A stretch of 64,000 nt of DNA from Semisulcospira habei. Taxonomy: Eukaryota; Mollusca; Gastropoda; Semisulcospiridae. The notes below the pieces were generated by a model, which ran no database searches, was not told the origin of the DNA, and saw only the letters and a program-made list of their open reading frames with translations. This document shows, in pieces, positions 42,542 to 53,484 of this stretch (the first letter of the stretch is position 1; every line of letters begins with the position of its first letter). Location of the stretch: contig BTPG01000005.1 of assembly GCA_036245525.1 (NCBI GenBank), positions 181,894,245-181,958,244 of the forward strand. Reading direction: 5' to 3'. Position numbers and translations under genes: made by a program.

Positions 42542-42595
42542 GCAAGAGGCACAGATCCTCATGAGCCCCCGCTTATGAGGATCTTTTCCTCTTGC
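42542..42595. repeat. Family A hairpin with deleted centre
   Basis: GCAAGAGGCACAGATCCTCA then TGAGCCCCCGC joins directly to TTATGAGGATCTTTTCCTCT, so the right half of the centre is missing. A further left-arm scrap lies at 42.91 kb. Confidence 0.75.
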
Positions 42596-43057
42596 ATTTG
42601 GGTCATGTTCGCTGTGCTCCGACAGCGAAAGGGTTAAATCGGGTCCTTCTCTCCACGTCAGCCTTGAAAGCAGGAGTCAGAACCATTGAAAGGAGTCCGG
42701 ACCCGGGGTGAGAATCATTTCGCCTTAAATCTTTTCGGATGTCTGAAGCGCCGTGAGAAAGTCCCTTGCCTCTTCGGACGGCTTGAGGGGTGTCCTGACA
42801 GTTTAGTCGGAGAGTTTCGTTTTAGAAAGAGTTGTGTGCTTTAAACTCGGCAGACCGCCTCTGTTTGAGGCTATGAAATGAATTCGATCGCCAACATGTG
42901 ACACGAGGCGGGAGGCACGGATTCTCAGGAGCCCCTGCAGCTGGTTTCCGTTCTGACCCATCTAAGTCGGAGAATTTCCTTTTTGGAAAGAGTTGAAAAA
43001 ACGAAGTCAGTCTCTTTAATAAGAAGCGTAGATTTTCGTGAAGTCGGTCTCTTTTAA

Positions 43058-43121
43058 CAAGAGGCATGTTTCTCATGAGCCCCTGCGGTTGCAGGGGCTC
43101 ATGAGAATCTATGCCTTTTGC
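43058..43121. repeat. Family A hairpin
   Basis: ACAAGAGGCATGTTTCTCAT and ATGAGAATCTATGCCTTTTG around CCCCTGCGGTTGCAGGGG. Confidence 0.85.
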
Positions 43122-43507
43122 AGATGGAATGACCGGAATGCTGGAAAATAACTTCAGACTTTTTCTTGCGTTCCGTTCATCCCAAATTATTCCCCGCATA
43201 AGTCTTCGATCACTGACTGTGCGTCTCAGTACTACTGAAGCTGGGGATTCAAAATTAAAGGCGGCGCTGAAAAGGTGGATTGGGTTTGGAATCTGGGCTT
43301 GCAAGGAAAGGTTACTTTGGGCCTGGAAAAGTGGTTTGATATTTGGATTTCGTTTCGCGGTGAAAGATAGACTGGAACTTGAAAAGACGGAACGAGACTT
43401 AAAAGGCAGACTGAAATGCAAAAGACAGAGTGATCATTAACTGACGAACTGGCGGCAATCCCTTACCCAAAAGACTGGGTTTAACGTCACACAGGGCGGG
43501 GTGAAGT

Positions 43508-43508
<1 letters not shown>

Positions 43509-43562
<54 letters not shown>
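43509..43562. repeat. (GT)n microsatellite, followed by G-rich sequence
   Basis: About 27 GT units, then G-rich DNA to about 43670. Confidence 0.95.
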
Positions 43563-43742
43563 TGTGTGGGTGTGTGTGTGGTGTGTGTGCATACGTGCGT
43601 GCGTGTGCGTGAGAGGGATTGAGGGCGGTGTGGGGGGTGAGGGGGGGGGGCGGGGCGGGGGGCTGTGGGTGACGAGAATGGCGATGGCAGTAATATTATG
43701 TTTCAGATTAGTCAGTCAAACTGTATCGAAGACTATCTATCT

Positions 43743-44040
43743 CTATCTAACTATATCACGTAGTCTCGCCGACCGTTGGGGCACCACTGATGACTTGGCA
43801 ACCAGCTCCCTCCATTCCTCTCTGTTCTCTGCCATTCTTAGCGTATCACCCAGCCTCAGTCCTGTCCACTCTGAGATATTGTCCTCCCATCTTTTCCTCT
43901 GTCTTCCTCTCCTTCGTCCTCCTTTCACAGTGCCTTGCAGGATTGTTTTGGCAAGCCCTCTGAACGCGTGACATGCCCATACCACTTCAGTTTGCGTTTT
44001 TTCACAATGGCTAATAGGTCTTCATAGGGCCCGATGGCTG
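43743..44040 (-). pseudogene. Second 3' end of the same non-LTR retrotransposon
   Basis: Matches 4907-5190. The minus-strand frame reads GGRRRGRQRKRWEDNISEWT without the frameshift seen at 5031, but one base is lost near 43958 (CCCTCTGAAC against CCCTGCTGAAC). It stops abruptly at GGGCCCGATGGCT (44040). A TATC-type tail adjoins (43733-43756). Confidence 0.85.
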
Positions 44041-44391
44041 CAAACCGTAAAAGACTCAATAACACATTTTAAAACATGAATGAAACGTGAAGGGACAAGT
44101 GAGACCAGAGAAATTATGACCAGTTCTTGAACTATTTTTTTTTAAACCCTAAAATAGCTGCTCTAAGATGACAAGTAGCCGACACATACAGACTAACACA
44201 CAACATTAGCATCATCCGTTTATTAACAGATGCACAGATTTTTTTTTTACTGACAACGCCTAAAGCCAGCGAGAGTGTTATTAGGTTTATGTGCAGGCGA
44301 TGGAGAGGCTACTTCAGTCAACAAGAAGTGTTGCTCTTGCTGTCGTTCAGTATCTGAAGCAGTCATTTCGCTGGGTTTCTCTTAACCCTTA

Positions 44392-44609
44392 TCATTCGGA
44401 ATACACCAGTGTGTGAAAAAAGTTTGACTAAAATAGTTCAAGGGTAGTGCCAGAATAGCTTGGCGCCTCTAGGCGCCAAGCTATTCTGGCACCACCCTTG
44501 AACTAAAGCCATTGGTCTATATCTTTATATGTAAGTACTATAATGTAGCTTGCATAATTATGGCAGTGTACAAATTTTAAGTTTTTAGCCTCAGTATGAT
44601 ATGGGTTAA
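44392..44609. mobile_element. Family B MITE, 220-bp subfamily, copy 2
   Basis: TTAACCCTTATCATTCGGAA starts it; GGTTAA ends it. Nearly the same as 15536-15758. The hairpin (44424-44513) is perfect around CTTGGCGCCTCTAGGCGCCA. Confidence 0.92.
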
Positions 44610-44716
44610 CCCTTCGACTGCTGCTGACGATACGGCTGCTCGGTGGAAAAGACGCGTAACACGTAACACGCGTCTTTTTCGCCGAGCAATATCATCAGCA
44701 GCAGTCAAAGAATTAA
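44606..44716. mobile_element. Family J MITE abutting the B unit
   Basis: Shares TTAA 44606-44609 and ends AGTCAAAGAATTAA (44713-44716). Arms CGACTGCTGCTGACGATA and GGCTGCTCGGTGGAAAAGAC pair with the right side around GCGTAACACG. 111 bp, the only J copy here. Confidence 0.85.
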
Positions 44717-45518
44717 GGGGGCGCATACTCGGTTTCTGAATCTTTTCTTATTCAGCGACCAGAAGCCACAACCGCCCAAGCAATATGTTCAGTCTGAGCC
44801 GGGACTTCCTGAAAATCTGTATCTCTTGCATATGAGTTGTGTTTACAAAGAAAAACAGAAGATAGTGGTAGAAAACCCTTTAAAATAAAAACAAGGAACG
44901 ACGTTTCGGATCAAAGATCAATGAACAATGAACAATGAACCTTTATTTTCCAACGGTAGAAGTTATTGGTAACAGGACCAGTTTTCAAACTTGCCGTTGC
45001 TACATCTACCACATAAATGACATAGACATGTAAACATAAACATACCACACACTGACGCATGTATGCACTCGCTCACGCACGCACGCCCGCACATACGCAC
45101 GCACACGCACGCTCACACACACACACAAACACAAACTTGCACACGCACGCACTTAGACACACACGCACACATATACACACACGCTCTCGGACACGCACTC
45201 CAGACATACGTACGCGCATAACGCGTACGCACAAAAATATAAATCTTCAGGAGACATGGAAACAAACGTAGAACAGAAAACAAGTTGTGTTTACGTTGTC
45301 TCGGCAGTGAGTGGGTTAAAAACAGCTTGAGGAGGAATACAGCCACTGACTGCTGCTTTCGGATGAGTTAGGACTGCGGTTTTAGGCGCGAGAGTTAGCG
45401 CGAATTTAATTTTGCCGCCGAAAGTCCGACCGTCCCATACAAGTGCAAATCCAATTTTGCGCGGCCTAAACCTGACTTGCTGCGCGCAAACCCAGACACA
45501 CTGAACGATTCCTGACTC

Positions 45519-45612
45519 TTCAACCCTTTGGGTGTCGGTAGCGGTTTTAGTCGCGATGATTCCTGCAGGAATCGTCGCGCCTAAAACCGCTACCGACACC
45601 CAAAGGGGTTAA
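45519..45612. mobile_element. Family F MITE
   Basis: TCAACCCTTTGGGTGTCGGT and ACCGACACCCAAAGGGGTTA then A (TTAA 45609-45612) fold around CGATGATTCCTGCAGGAATC. The left TTAA is mutated to TCAA. Confidence 0.85.
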
Positions 45613-45708
45613 GGGACTAGTTGTAAAGCAGGTGCCAGGGTGAGCCCGCCGCTCGTTAGTTTTCTGTTGTCGTGGTCTGCAACAGGCTTCGGCGGAATTC
45701 TCTACATA

Positions 45709-45762
45709 TTAACTCATTCGAGACGTGCCACATCCGGATGCGGCGAGTCTCGAATGCGTTAA
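45709..45762. mobile_element. Family D mini-MITE with TTAA ends, 54 bp
   Basis: TTAACTCATTCGAGACGTGC and AGTCTCGAATGCGTTAA are complementary. The centre is a shortened version of the 2.56 kb copy. Its right TTAA is followed at once by CCCTCTGAACTGCC, probably another abutting unit. Confidence 0.8.
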
Positions 45763-45898
45763 CCCTCTGAACTGCCTATGACAGTTCGGCAGAGGGTAGT
45801 GGCAGATTAGCTCGGCGTCACAGACGGTAACCGCCGATGCCTGACTTCGTTTTGACTCGGAACAGCATGCGGCAGAGTCAGTAAATATCTATCACGTT

Positions 45899-46140
45899 TT
45901 AACCCTTTCGGCCCCGGATCCCTACAGCAGGAGATGGCTTGACCATGATAATTCAAGGGTAGTGCCAGATTAGCTTGGCGCCTGAGCTTGACCATGATAA
46001 TTCAAGGGTAGTGCCAGATTAGCTTGGCGCCTGAGCTTGACCATGATAATTCAAGGGTAGTGCCAGATTAGCTTGGCGCCTGAAGGCGCCAAGCTAATCT
46101 GGCACTACCCTTGAATTATCATGGTCAAGCCATCTCCTGC
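45899..46140. mobile_element. Family B MITE with triplicated left arm
   Basis: The TTAACCCTTTCGGCCCCGG end is followed by three successive left arms (GACCATGATAATTCAAGGGT through GCTTGGCGCCTGA), about 50 bp apart and apparently without differences. One perfect right arm follows (46082-46130). Arm copies 1 and 2 are joined by GCTT. Confidence 0.92.
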
Positions 46141-46189
46141 AACTGTTACATAAGCAACACCTAAAAAATTTGATAAAGTTTAGCCCCGA

Positions 46190-46272
46190 CGCACTACAGC
46201 AGGAGATGGATCGACCATGCGAATTCAAGGTTAGTTAGCTTTGCGCCTGGTCGATCCATCTCCTGCAACTGC
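46190..46272. repeat. Family B hairpin with collapsed interior
   Basis: ACTACAGCAGGAGATGGATC then GACCATG is followed by a shortened arm and CTGGTCGATCCATCTCCTGC. Only the outer ends pair. Confidence 0.75.
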
Positions 46273-46533
46273 CGGGTGAATAGTCGTTAGGAGACACCGC
46301 CAGACTGAATTTTGGACAAGCCGGCGGTCTTGGAGTGAATATTGGGTTTAATTTGGCCTGCAAGCCTATTGCACGGTTTTGCCAGAGTATTCAGGGAGGA
46401 AAAACGGCATGACATTGTATCGGTACGGGTGCGAGCACAAATCGCAGTGAATAGTTCAAGGTTGGCAACTGATTGGCGTGGCGCAGGGCAGATCAATGAA
46501 ATCATGCACCACTCTTCAGCGGCCGTTGTATGC

Positions 46534-46540
<7 letters not shown>

Positions 46541-46604
<64 letters not shown>

Positions 46605-46649
46605 CGTGTGTGTGTGTGTGTGTGAGTGCGTGCGTGTGTGTGTGTGTGT

Positions 46650-46700
<51 letters not shown>

Positions 46701-46702
46701 CG
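46541..46702. repeat. (GT)n/(GC)n microsatellite
   Basis: GT units with CGTG and GAGT interruptions ending in CGCGCGCG. Long Val/Cys frames here are artefacts. Confidence 0.96.
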
Positions 46703-46975
46703 CGTGCGCGGGCGCCGGGCTGGAGTTAGTGCACAACAGTGTTTTCATGACGTTTTCTAGGCGCGATTGTCTTATATTGACATTCATTGTTTGTATTACT
46801 GATTATATTACAACTATTAGTACTACTAATACTACTCCTCACTGAAGCGCTCAGTAGTAGTACAACTACTAACACAATGTGGGGTACTACTACCAGGACT
46901 AGTTCTACTCATGAGAGTATGAGATATCATGAGAGCATGTTGATAATGATACAGAACTAATATTAATACGTCGCA

Positions 46976-47189
46976 TTAACCCATTCAGCCCTGACGCACT
47001 ACAGCAGGAGATGGATCCACCATGATAATTCAAGGGTAGTGCCAGATTAGCTTGGCACCTGTCGGCGCCAAGCTAATCTGACACTACCCTTGAATTATCA
47101 TGGTCGATCCATCTCCTACAACTGGTTCATAGTCGTTAGATGACGCCTCCAACATTTGGGAAATACGGCCGTCGGGCAGAATGAGTTAA
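46976..47189. mobile_element. Family B MITE with TTAA ends
   Basis: TTAACCCATTCAGCCCTGAC and GTCGGGCAGAATGAGTTAA give matching ends (214 bp). The hairpin is at 47003-47118. Confidence 0.92.
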
Positions 47190-47267
47190 TATTATCTAGG
47201 CGCTGTATTTTGCAATTGCAAATCCGTTCAGTAGTCATAATCAACCTTCCGTCTTCTGTTTTCCAGA

Positions 47268-47343
47268 CAGAGGAGGTGGCCCGGATTTCACTGAAGCTAG
47301 TATTTCAGTCTTCGCGCCAGCGCCGGCAGCTAATTTCTTCGAG
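47268..47343 (+). CDS. Possible internal exon (hypothetical)
   Basis: A pyrimidine-rich stretch, CTTCCGTCTTCTGTTTTCCAG, precedes 47268, and GTGAGT follows 47343. The 76 nt between are open in the frame reading TEEVARISLKLVFQSSRQRR. This fits splice consensus but I cannot name a protein. It could be chance in a composition-rich region. A family B MITE ends 78 bp upstream. Confidence 0.2.
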
Positions 47344-47562
47344 TGAGTCGCAACATTTCTTCGCTGTCGGCTGGAGTCGAGCGCGCTAGCCACCACCGCT
47401 ACCACCGAAAGATTTTCCGAAAACTGCGAAGTTCAGCTTAGCCGTCGTCAGTACTGTACAGTTGTTGCTGATGCTGGCGTGGCGAGCGAAGAAGTAACGA
47501 ACGGTGAGACAGTCTGAGAGAACTTTCAGTCTAGCAGTGATTGAGTGAAAATTTAAGTCAGT

Positions 47563-47653
47563 CAATGCGCCCCGCTGCGAAAGTGTCGCCCGTATAGCGT
47601 TGCCGGCGGCAACCATATACTACGACACTTCCGCAGCTGTTGAAGCGGGGCAC
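47563..47653. repeat. Inverted repeat (GCGCCCCGCT...AGCGGGGCAC)
   Basis: ATGCGCCCCGCTGCGAAAGT then GTCG pairs with CGACACTTCCGCAGC and GCGGGGCACAT around GTTGCCGGCGGCAAC. No other copy was recognised. Confidence 0.75.
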
Positions 47654-47663
47654 ATTACATAAA

Positions 47664-47735
47664 TTAACCCCTTTTCGCTTGCAGCCATCGGAGCTGTAAA
47701 CTGTGCCGGTGCTGCATGCACAGACGAGATTAGCA
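47664..47735. mobile_element. Family H mini-MITE
   Basis: TTAACCCCTTTTCGCTTGCA then GCCATCGG pairs with CCGGTGCTGCATGC around GCTGTAAACTGTG. TTAA on the left only; the right reads GAGATTAG. Confidence 0.65.
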
Positions 47736-47942
47736 GTAGGACAATTCTAGTTTACAGTGATTGCGCATGGCCGGTGCCATTTGCAGTCGAAGATCCGAAA
47801 TCACAGACCAGTACACAAATAACCACAGCGCTTCATAGAGTTGAGAGGGTTAATCGTAATCCTGGACAGGCACTATAAGGCGAGAGTAAAGGGGTTAAAT
47901 ACTCGAATTACGTTGTGCGGCAAAAAGATCCATGTGCCTAAC

Positions 47943-48007
47943 CTTTTTGTTCATGCAGCCACTGGTGCTGTGATCGGTACCGGCGGCTGCAAGCACAACG
48001 GGGTTAA
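47943..48007. mobile_element. Family H mini-MITE
   Basis: CTTTTTGTTCATGCAGCCAC and CCGGCGGCTGCAAGCACAAC then GGGGTTAA (TTAA 48004-48007). The left end CTAACC has lost TTAA. Confidence 0.7.
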
Positions 48008-48881
48008 TGTATAGAGTTTGATCACATTGTCCGCAAATTATTCACATTTATACATATGTGCCTGGTTTTAAATGCGGCTGTGGACGTAACGCATGGCTGG
48101 TCTCAGCGTGGTCTCAGTCTCGGTGGTCTTTCAGGTGGTCAGCAACGTAATACAGCACGTCACTGACCAGTGAAACAGAAGTGAAACATTGGAAGAGAGT
48201 TAATGATTGACTGCCCATCCAGGAATTAACGTCAGGGATATTACCATGTGCTCATTATCATGCCCATCACTCTCTTCTCAGCTGTGTCTTTGTAGTTGAG
48301 GAGGCGTTCAGACTTTCACTGTATGACTGAACCCGAGATATCAGCGCCCGGATCAGTCGAAGCAGATGCCCTCCAAAATTTGAAATTGACATTGAAATCC
48401 GTGAAGTGTCTACTCATCACAACATCCAAGCCGAAAGAAACACACAGTGACAATTTTGGTTCTCTATAGGTGTTGTGCACTGCGGGATTTTCAGTCTGCC
48501 GGCATCGTTTCACAGTTTTCCAGTGCTTCGTTGTTTCAACAGGAGAAGGCAAACACAGAATTTGAGTCAATACAGTTCTTTCCGTGCTTGATTTTTGACA
48601 GCGCCAATTGTGTCTCAACCCGAGGAGGCTTGCACCAGTTCGCTGCGTGACTGAAAGCCAGATTTTGAGCGACGGCACCATAGTAGGGTCCGCGTGTCCA
48701 GTGCGCGGTGACTGACGACGTTTTGACTGATTACCACAAACACTGTAAAACCACAACTTTCACCAACAGTCGGAGCCTCGGCGCTCTGTCTGTGAGAGAA
48801 AGTGGCGGGTGCCAGACTTGCAGGAACGAAGGTTTTACGTCTACGAGCGATTGTTGCTGTTGCTGTTGTTTGTCTCCTCAG

Positions 48882-48951
48882 CTAAACACGTCCTTGATCA
48901 CACAACACCGAGGGGGAGAGGATTCAGCACTGTCAGTTTCTGACGGAAAAG
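48882..48951 (+). CDS. Possible small internal exon (hypothetical)
   Basis: A long pyrimidine/G tract ending TTTGTCTCCTCAG precedes 48882. AAAAG then GTGAGT marks a donor after 48951. The 70 nt read LNTSLITQHRGGEDSALSVS in frame 1 without a stop. Both splice signals are close to consensus, but no protein family is recognised and upstream sequence contains CTG repeats, so this remains weak. Confidence 0.22.
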
Positions 48952-49014
48952 GTGAGTTGTTTTGATTGTTATTGTTTATATTTTGTTGACATGCTTGTTT
49001 GTTTGTGTCACACT

Positions 49015-49070
49015 GGTTATCTCCTTCGAATCGCTGCGACGATCGGTGCAGCGATTCGAAGGAGATAACC
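49015..49070. repeat. Family I hairpin fused to family A
   Basis: GGTTATCTCCTTCGAATCGC pairs perfectly with its complement ending GGAGATAACC at 49070. The family A arm begins at the next base. Confidence 0.88.
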
Positions 49071-49132
49071 GAGGCATAGATTCTCATGAGCCCCTGCATT
49101 CGCAGGGGCTCATGAGAATCTATGCCTCTTGC
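49071..49132. repeat. Family A hairpin, truncated outer arm
   Basis: GAGGCATAGATTCTCATGAG and CTCATGAGAATCTATGCCTC around CCCCTGCATTCGCAGGGG. TTCTCA/TGAGAA and CCCCTG/CAGGGG are concordant on both arms. Confidence 0.9.
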
Positions 49133-49420
49133 GCGCTCGTGTGTTCGTGTTTGCCAGTGTCGACACCCGTAAGCGACAGCTCATCGGGACGCTTGTCGTA
49201 CCGAGAACCTTTAGCGTGCTGGGTACTGTAGGAACTGATAGACAACTTTACTCTCACACTGAAGCGCACGTAGAAGTTGGTGAATCCCCCCTTCCATCCA
49301 CCCCCCCCCCCCCCAACAATAAAACAAAACAAAGACAAAACAAAACAAAAACCAATTATTGTTGCAATTTTTATGAGGTTTATATGCTCATAATCCCGTT
49401 AGGAAATACACTCGGCTAGA

Positions 49421-49430
<10 letters not shown>

Positions 49431-49454
<24 letters not shown>

Positions 49455-49631
49455 GGGGGGGGGGCGGATGAAGGTGCGCGCGTGTGTATGTACAGTGTGT
49501 GCTTGTGTCTGTGTGTGTCTAAGGGGGGTGGGGGGTGCGTGCGTCCGTATGTGCAGTGTGTTTGGGGGGTGGGTGGGGGTGGGGGGCTGGGGGGTGGGGG
49601 TGCGTGCCTGCTTATGTGCAGTGTGTTTGTT

Positions 49632-49686
<55 letters not shown>

Positions 49687-49696
49687 ATTGTGGGAG

Positions 49697-49740
<44 letters not shown>
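49431..49740. repeat. (GT)n and G-rich low complexity
   Basis: Several GT arrays separated by G-runs. Overlapping Val/Cys/Gly frames are not genes. Confidence 0.95.
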
Positions 49741-49741
<1 letters not shown>

Positions 49742-49922
49742 GAATCGTTATAATTTGTCTCTATTTTAAAAACCGGCGTTAAGTTGTCAGCGTGCTTGGT
49801 GAAACTGTAACCGTTTCACTTTCAGCCAGTTGACACAGACTGTGTTTCTGCAGTCTCCATTATTTCAACACTAAATAACCCTAGCCGCTCCATTACTGAA
49901 CAGGGATTCAGCGTAGTGTTCA

Positions 49923-49988
49923 GCAAGAGGCATAGATCCTCATGAGCCCCCGCGAATGCGGGGGCTCATGAGGATCTATGCCTCTTGC
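49923..49988. repeat. Family A hairpin, perfect arms
   Basis: GCAAGAGGCATAGATCCTCA with exact complement around CCCCCGCGAATGCGGGGG. Flanking ends (ATAACCCTAGCC at 49877 and GGGAAAGAGTTGA at 50018) are eroded MITE termini. Confidence 0.92.
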
Positions 49989-50420
49989 AGATGGATCGTG
50001 TTGACTTTTTCTCAGCAGGGAAAGAGTTGATTGAGCGTATCGGCCGCCTTGTTTGTCTCTTGCAGTTATTTTTGTGCGGTTGAAAAACTGGGTGTTTGAG
50101 AAGCCATTTGCTTGCAGTCTTTTTTACTGGTGCAATACGAGTTGTTTTGTCGAGGTTTTTTTCCCCCCTCGAAAATGTGTTTGTGAAGGATTGAGGCGTG
50201 TGTTTGTGTTGAGTAAGACAGCAATGTACGCGACCGGTCTATGGGGGTGTTTGTAAAATCGTTTGGACGTGCCACGTGTTTGTGAAACTCACTCTGTGTT
50301 TTTTCCGGTTGCCCTTTTAATTTTTTTACAATTGTTTCTGAAGGATATTTTAAGAGAACAGACTATACATCTATCTGAAACTTAAAATTACTCATTATTG
50401 CACTGGTGACTTGTTACTCC

Positions 50421-50636
50421 TTAAAACTCATTCTACCCCATCACCGACATCTTTAAATGTTACCGCTGTCTTCTGAAGACTGCGTTGCAGTGCAGGACAC
50501 AGGTCGACCATGATAGTTCAAGGGTCATGCCAGAATAGCTTGGCGCCCATACGCGCCAAGCTATTCTGGCATCACCCTTGAACTATCATGGTCGATTCTT
50601 ATCTTGCTGTGGTGTGTCTGGGGTAGAATGAGTTGA
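50421..50636. mobile_element. Family B MITE
   Basis: TTAAAACTCATTCTACCCCA starts it; GGGGTAGAATGAGTTGA ends it (right TTAA mutated). The hairpin at about 50500-50596 has GTCATGCCAG on the left and CTGGCATCAC on the right. Confidence 0.85.
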
Positions 50637-51370
50637 AGTACCATTACGCGTAAATCTGAAGCCACATTTCAGCACCATTTGTGTTTGTTATGCCGTGCCG
50701 ACACACCTAATGAACTTTAACAGCAGTTGGGACATGCAACAAAAGCACACGCGCAATGGCACTTATTTATTCTGCCCAGCCGTTAGCGTGTCAGTCTATT
50801 TTCAGCTGTTTCTCGTAGTGAAAGCATTGTATTTATAAAACGGGGTACAGTCATTGTCAACTTACTTGATATTAATACGACACGTGCTGAACTGGATTGT
50901 CCTGTGTCAAAATGAACGATAACTAGACAAGCGTGTAGCGTTTCGTAACCATCTGTTACAGAAATTTATCTTTTGAACAGTTACGGCGGTAGTGGGCCTT
51001 TAAAGCGAACCACTCCAGGCAGTAAAAGGTAAACAGATCACGATTTCTCTGTTATAAATGTTCTTAGTCTGTCCTACAGTATTGTTGGACAAAAAAAGGC
51101 TAAATTAAATTATGAAATTTTGAATGTCGCGGAATGAAAGGTTTGTCTGCTCTGCTTTGTAGGACAGTTCCTTCCGTCACGCTCAGAAACACTGGAATGC
51201 CTCTGGTGCGTGTGCCTACTTACATGGCGCGTGAAAAGAAGGGTAGAATAGTCTTCGTTGAGGCAGGACAACATTGATAATCCGTTGCCGAAATTTAGCA
51301 ATCAAATCCCGCCATGGAGAAGAGCACTTTAAGGTATTTCTTACAGAAGGAAGGTTTTAGCTAGTTATTC
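50637..51370. other. No recognised feature
   Basis: Unique sequence with short frames only. Nothing assignable on either strand. Confidence 0.5.
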
Positions 51371-51450
51371 GGGTTTTACTCATTGTGCCAGAGGTACGAA
51401 TTAATGCCCACATTTTGGAGTTATCCTCTGAAGACTGCAATTCCAACCCA

Positions 51451-51592
51451 GGAGACAGATCGACCATGATAGTTCAAGGGTGGTGGCAGAATAGCTTGGC
51501 GCCTATAGGCGCCAAGCTATTCTGCCACCACCCTTGAACTATCATGTTCGAGCCATATATTGCTGTGGTGTGTCGCGGGCAGAAAGAGTTAA
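51451..51592. mobile_element. Family B MITE with concordant arm change
   Basis: The left arm GGTGGTGGCAGAAT and right arm ATTCTGCCACCACC share G51486/C51525, where the family has GTGCCAG/CTGGCAC. Right end AAAGAGTTAA (51589-51592). The left end near 51370 (TTTTACTCATTGTGCC) lost its TTAA. Confidence 0.88.
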
Positions 51593-52327
51593 CGACGAGT
51601 AGCCATCTGGCAGTAGAAAGGTAACAAGAAGGGCTTTACATAAAATGCAGCGTAACTTGAATCAAGCTCTAAGTATTAAATTTACCCTTTGTACAGCCAC
51701 AGCGCAAAATTCTGAACAAGCCGTCTGTGATACCTCGTGAAGATTTTCTACAACTAGGTCGTTTGAAATCGGACCACACAACGTTTTTCGCAGATATCTC
51801 CGCAAAGAACCACTTTTCTATACCAATCTTAGAACAAAGTTCGCTCAGTGACAGTTGACCCAATACGATTTACTTTTAATAAACTCAAAGAACGTGTCCG
51901 TTTTGCTGCACAGTCGTCAGAATTCAGATTATTTTCAAGAAATGACTGATTTTACATCCCTAAATGTGCCCCAGATATATTAAGCCCAGTATAAGGAAGA
52001 TACGTTTTCACTTGAATTGGCCACGATTTCAAACCTGAAACAGAGCAGGCAACCATGACGCCTGCATGCTGAACCTCGAAATTGAAATCTGCTAGAGTTT
52101 TAAAATGGCGTGTCTTTTCACCAAATTATTTACTACTGAAAAGCAAATCGACCAATCACAGGAGTTCAGCAAAAATATTCCATATTACGTCAGTTGGCAC
52201 TGTATGATATTTGTTCTTAAAGTGGTACAGAAAAGCTTTTCTTTGGGGAGACATTTGGGAAAAATATTGTGCGCTCCGATGTCAAACAACCTTTAAGTAC
52301 ATACGTAAATGCGGGTTTACGTCACGG
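51593..52327. other. No recognised feature
   Basis: Unique AT-rich sequence. Short frames on both strands lack any recognisable domain. Confidence 0.5.
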
Positions 52328-52543
52328 TTAAACCTTTTTTGCCCCAAGGTCCCATTTCTCAAATTTTGGAGGTGTTGCCTAATGACTAGGTACCAGTTGC
52401 AGGAGATGGCTTGACCATGATAATTCAAGGGTAGTGCCAGATTAGCTTGGCGCCTGAAGGCGCCAAGCTAATCTGGCACTACCCTTGAATTATCATGGTC
52501 AATCCATCGCCTGCTGTAGGGACTCAGGGCTAAATGGATTTAA
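52328..52543. mobile_element. Family B MITE with TTAA ends
   Basis: TTAAACCTTTTTTGCCCCAA and GGGCTAAATGGATTTAA are the ends (216 bp). The hairpin (52403-52514) is nearly perfect. Confidence 0.9.
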
Positions 52544-52697
52544 ACAGTTATAATACAGACTAATCTACAGTCATAATGTATTAGTCTTCCGGCGGCTTTT
52601 TGAAGCCTGACTGCGGGTTCATGGGGTCCTCCCTTGAATATTACCACTATGAGGGACCTATGTTACATGAATATTGATGATGTAAGTAACATCTTGT

Positions 52698-52765
52698 GAA
52701 GAAGATGCTGAGATCATCATGATCCCCCGCGATTTGCGGGATGTCATGAGGATCTGCGCCTCTTG
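52698..52765. repeat. Family A hairpin, diverged
   Basis: GAAGAAGATGCTGAGATCAT and TGTCATGAGGATCTGCGCCT around CCCCCGCGATTTGCGGG. Confidence 0.75.
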
Positions 52766-53187
52766 ACGTTGGGTGACATTGGCTCCTGAGGATCTTTGAA
52801 CCAGCTCACGGTTTTCCCCCTGTTGTATGTATTGGGTGGACCTATAGCGCTCGGGAAGTTCCCCGCGTTGCCTAGCAGCGTCGGCGCGTCATCCGCCATC
52901 TTAAGAAGATACCATAGTCATCAGATCATAGTAGTAGCGAAATAGTGTTTCAACACGTTTTTCTTCATTTTTCTTTCTCTTTGGAAACAAACAAAAACAG
53001 ATTCTGGTGAGCGGTTTCCTACAGTGATGTCCAGACTTGCTGTTATTGCTTATAGTACGTCAGGACTTTCCTGACATTACAAAAACAGCGATTTCCCTAT
53101 TAGTCCCGTATCCTCACAAGATGGCCGCCACAACTGGCGTGATGACCTCAGCTTCCCGAGTCCTATACTGTTGAGAATTGTTCTGAG

Positions 53188-53400
53188 TTAACCCCTTCAC
53201 TGCATAGAAAGACGTGAACACCGTCTAACTGCAAGAGGCATAGATCCTCATGAGCCCCCGCGACAGCGGGGGCTCATGAGGATCTATGCCTCTTGCTGAG
53301 ACCAATTTGTATCCATGTTCCTTGGACGGTTGCGGATTTTGGTCGTTAAATGAACAAAGATTTCAGAAACAAAATACGCCTGCAGTGGCAGGGTTAGCAG
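53188..53400. mobile_element. Family A MITE
   Basis: TTAACCCCTTCACTGCATAG starts it; CAGTGGCAGGGTTAGC ends it with a mutated TTAA. The hairpin at 53231-53296 has perfect arms around CCCCCGCGACAGCGGGGG. It shares the CTTGG/GTATCC subterminal block with other A units. Confidence 0.88.
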
Positions 53401-53415
53401 TAATACATCTCGTCA

Positions 53416-53484
53416 GCAGAAAGCATAGATCCTCATGAGCCCCCCGCAGATTACGGGGGCACATGAGGATCTATGCCCTTTTGC
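53416..53484. repeat. Family A hairpin
   Basis: GCAGAAAGCATAGATCCTCA and CATGAGGATCTATGCCCTTT around CCCCCCGCAGATTACGGGGG. Confidence 0.85.

Noticed and set aside
42822..43440. 199-codon minus-strand and 109-codon plus-strand open frames
   Set aside because: The two overlap each other and a family A hairpin, and neither translation shows a domain.
46287..46845. Open frames of about 166 codons on both strands
   Set aside because: Most of each is a (GT)n array read as Val/Cys or His/Thr repeats.
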